Positions 7,084 through 11,379 of a stretch of DNA of 11,379 bases are shown piece after piece. Where the stretch lies: assembly GCA_036939755.1 (NCBI GenBank), contig JALLAZ010001309.1, positions 1 to 11,379 of the forward strand, read 5' to 3'. A program made the position numbers and the translations under genes. Origin of the DNA: Stephanodiscus triporus (lineage: Eukaryota; Bacillariophyta; Thalassiosirophyceae; Thalassiosirales; Thalassiosiraceae). Every line of letters begins with the position of its first letter. Position 1 is the stretch's first letter. The notes beneath the pieces were generated by a model. That model saw only the letters and a list, made by a program, of their open reading frames with translations. It searched no databases and had not been told where the DNA came from.

Positions 7084-9275
7084 TCAGTCAACTTTGATAG
7101 AGCTGAAAATCTTACGAATGAACCAAAGGCATGTCAACATTCCTACAGAACCGGTTACCAAGAATATTGCTGTNGCTGAAAATCTTACGAATGAACCAAA
7201 GGCATGTCAACATTCCTACAGAACCGGTTACCAAGAATATTGCTGTGCAAATGAGGAACATGTATCCGAAGTACAACAGGTAGGTGATGAGCATCTTGGA
7301 AGCCTCCAAGCTACGGAACCAAATGAGGCTGTAGCCATAAGTACAGAAAGCAGTGCTGCCAGCTGTGAGGAAGGAGAACCACCACCACCTGTGATTTTCA
7401 GCGCATAGCTGATAGTAGGTAAGAAGAACTGTGATTTCCGCACAGGTAATGAGAAGGATGATGTACACCGCGAGGGTGAATCCGAAGACGTAGTAGAATT
7501 GATCCATCCACAGCGATGTCATGATGAAGAAAAGCTCGACGTACGCTGCCGCAAAAGGAATCATCCCTGCGAGACACATACTGAACATGGGATTCACCAT
7601 GACGGAGGTGGGTTCAGGGATCGCACGACCAATAGTAGATGTGACCGTGGGGAAGGAAATAGTTTCCTCCTTGTATCCGAAGTATGCTCCCAAGAAGACA
7701 AGAGGGACAGAAACGCAGCACCACATGGCAGCGACGATAACCAAGTCCAAGAAAGGAACACTGGCAGTGGAACGGAAGAACGCCAAGATGGTGTTGAAAA
7801 AGACGAAGGTGAAAAAGCACAGTCCCGGGAAGGCCGTGCCCGTTAGGAGGGTGCACAGCTGCCACTGACGTCCACGGAAACTTTTGTAAAGGCGGGCCGA
7901 GACGTATCCGGCCAAGCCTCCGCACAGCATGTAAAAGACGAGGATGGCAGTCATCAAACTTCCACGGCGTGCTGGGCTCAGGAAACCAACAGCGGCGAGG
8001 CCTATGGTAAAGAAGGCACAAAGGCCAATCTGCGAACCCGATCCGACCATGACGCAGAAGAGCATGGGGAAGGTCGAGGGGGGACGGAAGACGTCAGCGT
8101 GGACCAGCTTCCAGCCACTCTCATCGGCCTCTTCTTCCTTTTCCTCGTCCGTTAGGGCCGCCAGTGCATTATACCCCGCAATGTCCCTACGGAGGTTGCG
8201 AACCAAAATCGAAACGACCAACACCGAAAGGAACACCACTACCATAATGGAGTTGGTGATTGAATACCAGTGCACCTGGGCAGGGACCATGTGATCCTCG
8301 CTCAGATAGACATCCCAACGTGACGCCCACGCCGTCTCCGAATACTCCCAAGTTACATCATACGTGTAAATGATACTAGCATCGGCTTCCACAAGCTGGC
8401 GCGCAGCGACATCCTGAGGAGCCATATGATGACCGGAATCACAGGTCGATAGGGGCTTGGAGAAACCCTCTGAGCTTTCACCGTCCCATACAAATCCGCC
8501 GGAGTAGCGATGGCTGACGCTCATGGGTAACACCTTAAATCCGACGACACGGTGTCCCTCCTTACCCTCGGGATTGTGATATTCCAATATAATGTTGACA
8601 TGATTGAAGACAAAGGCTTCCTTAGTATCCTTGGCGTAGAATCCAACGGGGAATCCTCCCGCATAGTGTGTCTGTCGCTGTCCCGAAGCGGTTGTGCCAA
8701 CAGCGGCACTTGGCAGGTTATCAATGATCCAGTTGTTGTGGTAGCCGTACTTGATGTGCGTCGCCAAGGACTGCGCCTCGACCTTGCTTAGGGTGACCTG
8801 ACACAGGACCTGACAGAACACCTCGCGGAGCATGTTGATGGAATAGGCGGAATTCTGGATTTTGTTTCCGGTCAAGAATTCGCCCAGATTTTCGGAGGCC
8901 ATTTTAGGTCCGCCGGCGGGACGGCAGAAGGGGAGACGGTAAAAATCTCTGGGGATCTGGTTGATTTTTGGTTCGGCATCCGGAAAAGATTCAATGCACA
9001 TGAGCGCAAGAAATGATGATGGGATGCTACATAAATAATTAATAAAACCACCAGGTGTGCGCCCAACAATGTTCAACGCTTCACGCCTAATGGAAAGCAA
9101 GCCAAATTCTCACCTGGGTGTGAATCGAAGTCAACGCGTTCACCTTCATCGGGACTTCCTCGCCCGGGGCAAATTCGTAGGGGCGGACGCCGGGGACGTA
9201 AAATCCATGGCAGGTCCTGAGGACTACCATGGTTAGGACGGATGTCCTTGCTAGGAAGCTCCGTAGGCTCGTCAT
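7084..9275 (-). CDS. TM9SF / EMP70 (nonaspanin) endomembrane protein
   Basis: A nine-transmembrane protein of the endosome/Golgi system, 653 aa after correction, the usual length for the family. Exon 1 is 9275-9114 (54 codons). The intron is 9113-8957 (157 nt, GTGAGA...CCAG, phase 0). Exon 2 is 8956-7084 with a TGA at 7086-7084. The splice joins SIHTQ to IPRDFYRLPFCRP, the conserved TM9SF stretch (TQ-P-x-x-Y-x-LPFC). The unspliced frame from 9100 would give an unrelated N-terminus. Residues 1-24 look like a signal peptide, followed by FYVPGVRPYEF, typical of the mature start. The lumenal domain runs to about 280. The first TM helix is at about 285-305, then a cytosolic loop with the conserved GWKLVHADVFRPP (335-347) and eight more hydrophobic segments. 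QLCAENHRWWWFSFL (570-584) is a family hallmark. The C-terminus SIKVD fits the KXD/E Golgi signal. The assembled sequence contains a spurious 73-bp insert (72-bp repeat plus N, 7102-7174), which removes the true ending from a naive translation. Confidence 0.93.
7102..7246. repeat. 72-bp perfect direct repeat flanking a single N (assembly join)
   Basis: Bases 7102-7173 and 7175-7246 are identical, separated by one N at 7174. Each copy encodes the same 24 residues near the TM9SF C-terminus. Removing one copy plus the N restores one continuous TM9SF ending. This is the pattern left when two contigs overlapping by 72 bases are scaffolded with a minimal gap and not merged. Confidence 0.9.
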
Positions 9276-9583
9276 GGAGGACTGTTTATTGTTGGGCGGC
9301 GTTGTTGAGATGGCAGCAGACCGTGCCGCTGAAACAAAAAAAAGTCTCTAGATATCGTACGTATCGTACCATACTACTGATGTCCTATCAATTGTTCGCT
9401 CCACCTAAAAGGTCCGGTCGTTTATTTTCATTAGGACTAGCGAGCCGTAGTACGGATACAGAACTTAGCGGGGGACAATTGATGGGACATCAGTAGTTGG
9501 TAGAACAAGCGGGCCGCCGGGATCCGGTGTGTTGTTTGTTGTTGATTGGTTCACTTCGGTGACGAAAAATCTGACTGAAGAAA
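9276..9583. promoter_or_regulatory. Divergent intergenic region between TM9SF and the 204-aa ORF
   Basis: Both flanking start codons point away from this 308-bp spacer, so it should carry two promoters. It contains the inverted repeat described separately, a duplicated ATCGTAC (around 9353-9368) and an inverted CCAAT motif (ATTGG, 9545-9549) 35 bases before the ATG at 9584. Whether these act in transcription is inference. Confidence 0.45.
9374..9496. repeat. Inverted repeat, 22-bp arms with 79-bp spacer
   Basis: Left arm 9374-9395 and right arm 9475-9496 are reverse complements with 21 of 22 matches. Beyond the arms, TACCA on the left (9367-9371) and TGGTA on the right (9498-9502) also pair after a small offset. 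A TA dinucleotide near each outer edge would fit a small MITE-like element, but a cruciform or regulatory palindrome is equally possible. No transposase is present. Confidence 0.75.
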
Positions 9584-10198
9584 ATGGCGAACAACACCAA
9601 CGGGGCCGCCATCGTCGAGGATGAACCAATTCATGAAATTTATGCGAGTCTAGTGCAAGGAACCGGCTCTCGAAAGTACGTTGCTGCGGTTTTCCCCAGG
9701 GCTGTCCGAAGGGCTGCATCATCAGCAACTTCGGAAGCGATAGTCTTGACCGCTCTCTCCAATAATGATCCCAGCGTCTATTGTACCAACCATGAAGCAG
9801 ACGTGATACCCAACAATGATGACTGTTGTTCCACGCCGTCAATTTCTCAATTTATGACGTTTTATCGCAAATCATGTCGTGAGGCGCAGCTATACTGTCG
9901 TGGCGAAGTTAACATTGGGGGCAAGCAAAAAGCCGACCAACAAACCTGTTTACGAGATACTGCATCATTGTCATCATTGGCGCAACGAAAATCAGAGAAA
10001 TTTACAGGCGTCAATAACAGTAGGTCGCATTCAGTAAAAATGAAAGAATCACATGCCGCCAAAACAAAGTGCGAAAGAAAGCGACTGTTCAAACGCGAGC
10101 GAGAGCGAAATATAGAGAAGGAGAAGCGAACACGAATTATGTTACGGCATGATCTTTCGGAGGAAGATGAACTCCTTTATATGCTCTTCACTGTTTAG
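9584..10198 (+). CDS. Hypothetical protein, 204 aa, basic C-terminal region
   Basis: The ATG at 9584 has a favourable context (AAAATGGCG) and is the first after an in-frame TGA at 9572. The frame runs to TAG at 10196-10198 without an intron. The N-terminal 65 residues contain YASLVQGTGSRKYVAAVF followed by Ala/Ser-rich sequence. The middle is polar with scattered Cys. Residues about 160-187 are strongly basic and probably helical (KRLFKRERERNIEKEKR), and the end is acidic-hydrophobic (LSEEDELLYMLF). This could suit nucleic-acid binding or a nuclear location, but no domain is recognised. A GTACGT at about 9677 could be a splice donor, so the middle of the model may be wrong. Its 3' end faces the Rdx-like gene on the other strand. 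Confidence 0.5.
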   Translation: MANNTNGAAIVEDEPIHEIYASLVQGTGSRKYVAAVFPRAVRRAASSATSEAIVLTALSNNDPSVYCTNHEADVIPNNDDCCSTPSISQFMTFYRKSCREAQLYCRGEVNIGGKQKADQQTCLRDTASLSSLAQRKSEKFTGVNNSRSHSVKMKESHAAKTKCERKRLFKRERERNIEKEKRTRIMLRHDLSEEDELLYMLFTV

Positions 10199-10567
10199 CT
10201 GCACTATTTGTCTGGGAGTATATTAAATTGAGAGGGGGAGCCCAGTTTCAGGGGGGGGGAAACGTGCAGGTTCAATTAGAACAGTGGGAGTTTTGAGGAT
10301 AGTTCTATCTATTATTTAGGAGTATTTTGGAACACTACATTGCAAACAAACTTTGGCCGGTCTAAAAACTCATACCTATGCATCAGGCATCCAAGGGGGA
10401 AAACATCACTTTTTCTCCCCAATGAGAATATGATTAATTTATTCCTCTTCGACAGCATCATTCCCAGGTTCAAATTGTCATTTCATCTGACCAAAGACTT
10501 TTCAACCTCTTATAAAAAAGTTAACATTATGATTCCACAGAACATTCTCTCCTCTCACTACCTGCAC
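10199..10567. other. 3' UTRs of two convergent genes
   Basis: This spacer lies between the stops of the 204-aa ORF and the minus-strand Rdx-like gene. ATTAAA at 10222-10227 (+) and AATAAA on the minus strand (10443-10438) are possible polyadenylation signals. A small hairpin lies at 10395-10420 (G5-A4 with T4-C4, 2-nt bulge). If the Rdx-like gene encodes selenocysteine, its SECIS element should lie in this stretch or beyond it on the minus strand. I found no convincing SECIS by eye. Confidence 0.45.
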
Positions 10568-11091
10568 CTACAACCGTGACGCCTTGAAAGCATTCAACTT
10601 GGTCACAATATCCTCCTGCGCTGCCTTTCGCTTTGTGGCGTACTTTCGGAATAACGATTTCTGATCCCCATTCCAAATAACTACGCTGCCAGTTGTGTCG
10701 TGTGCCTCGATGATGACACGAATGGGATACGCACCGACGCACTTTGGCGTGATTTTGCATGAGGGGAAGACCTGTTGGACACAAGAAATGGCGGTGTCGC
10801 GCTCCTGCGCCCCTCCGTCTCAGTTTCGTGACTGTGGGCACACGGCACACGCAAACAGATGGAGTAGATGCAATGGGAAAGAAAGCATGATGAAAATGAG
10901 AGGATAAGATAGGTAACGTATCTGTACAGAAATAATAGTATTAACGGCAATGAAAATTAATGACGGAGCAGTGCGATAATTATCATCATGTTTCATGTTC
11001 TGCGCTCGAACACCAACATTTCGCCATCATTGCATCCTTTCGCAGCGCATGCTCTTACATAGGTAACTGAGAAACTAATTGGTGCACTCAT
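10568..11091 (-). CDS. Rdx-family (SelW/SelH-like) protein, candidate selenoprotein with in-frame TGA
   Basis: Two exons give 98 codons plus a TAG stop. Exon 1 is 11091-11059 (11 codons, ending VTY|GTAAGA). The intron is 11058-10832 (227 nt, pyrimidine-rich before CCCACAG). Exon 2 is 10831-10568. Both junctions are phase 0. Exon 2 begins TCA-CGA-AAC-TGA, so the junction reads FSVTY-S-R-N-(TGA)-D. SelW and SelH have a first beta-strand followed at once by C-x-x-U; here the TGA falls on the U and Ser replaces the first Cys. Downstream comes a helix ending VFPSCKI (32-38), at nearly the same distance from U as in SelW. Then strands VGAYPIRVIIEA (43-54) and VVIWNG (61-66, like the xLWxG of SelH), and a C-terminal helix. 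The Rdx assignment is inference from pattern and spacing. A weaker acceptor at 10805 would skip the TGA but delete the redox loop. If TGA is not recoded, this is a pseudogene or the splice model is wrong. Confidence 0.55.
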
Positions 11092-11379
11092 CGCGATTAT
11101 GGCTCTGTGAGATTGGAGCGACTGCTTTCACTCTTTTAAGCGTGATGCAAATGACTTAAATACTCTGAGAATTACAGGAGCTGGCCTTCCAAAAGAAGCG
11201 GATCAAACTTAAGAGTGATTTTTTTTTGTTATGGTTAGTTAGAGAAAATAATACTCTACTTGGTGGCTGCCATAATTCGATTTTCGGAGTTTTTGGGCTA
11301 TCTTTAGCGAAAAATGGGGTTGACTATCTCCTTGTTGGTCAGATGTTAGGGTCACTATGGTGCCCTTAAGCCGGTGTAC
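11092..11379. other. Upstream region of the Rdx-like gene, nothing else recognised
   Basis: These 288 bases are upstream of the minus-strand gene and should include its promoter. They are AT-rich with a T run at about 11219-11227. No coding stretch or named element was seen on either strand. Confidence 0.4.

Noticed and set aside
8957..9100. Alternative TM9SF start at 9100
   Set aside because: This Met lies inside the intron. The peptide it adds has no TM9SF character, whereas splicing from the 9275 exon gives a signal peptide and the conserved TQ-IPRDFYRLPFC join.
10395..10420. Hairpin considered as a SECIS element
   Set aside because: It lacks the ATGA/GA quartet and the apical AA at SECIS spacing; it is only a short G/A-T/C stem.
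10527..10850. 107-aa minus ORF overlapping the Rdx-like gene in another frame
   Set aside because: Arg/Cys/His-rich sequence with no motif. The neighbouring frame encodes a beta-strand/helix pattern that fits Rdx proteins.

Overview
This is nuclear DNA of a protist, most likely a photosynthetic stramenopile such as a diatom. That assignment is inference. It rests on dense protein genes with few short GT-AG introns (about 100-360 nt), a plant/protist-type calcium-dependent kinase, a TM9SF endomembrane protein, a candidate algal-type Rdx selenoprotein, and a decayed NUMOD3-repeat sequence. No prokaryotic operon, ribosome binding site, CRISPR array, tRNA or rRNA was recognised. Splice structures below were derived by eye from splice signals, reading phase and family landmarks.

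Layout. Bases 1-73 (+) are the last codons of a TM9SF gene that enters from outside the window. Bases 74-760 hold little that is recognisable. About 761-1601 (+) is a decayed coding sequence ending in in-register 51-bp NUMOD3-like repeats. Bases 1755-4674 (-) are a three-exon kinase of 901 aa with two cyclic-nucleotide-binding-like domains set between its two EF-hand pairs. A 408-bp divergent spacer separates it from a two-exon 91-aa gene of unknown function at 5083-5722 (+). Bases 5723-7083 are non-coding with long G runs. Bases 7084-9275 (-) are a two-exon TM9SF/EMP70 gene of 653 aa, interrupted by a 73-bp assembly artefact around an N. A second divergent spacer carries a 22-bp near-perfect inverted repeat. 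Bases 9584-10198 (+) are a 204-aa orphan ORF. Bases 10568-11091 (-) are a two-exon, 98-aa Rdx-like gene (SelW/SelH fold family) with an in-frame TGA where these proteins carry selenocysteine. The remaining bases to 11379 show nothing clear.

The genes do not form an obvious pathway. The most interesting items are the kinase, whose architecture suggests joint control by Ca2+ and a second ligand, and the candidate selenoprotein with an S-x-x-U motif. The second TM9SF 3' end at base 1 shares 55 identical bases with the gene at 7084-9275 and then diverges abruptly while keeping nearly the same protein ending. This suggests a paralogue or haplotype branch that broke the assembly.
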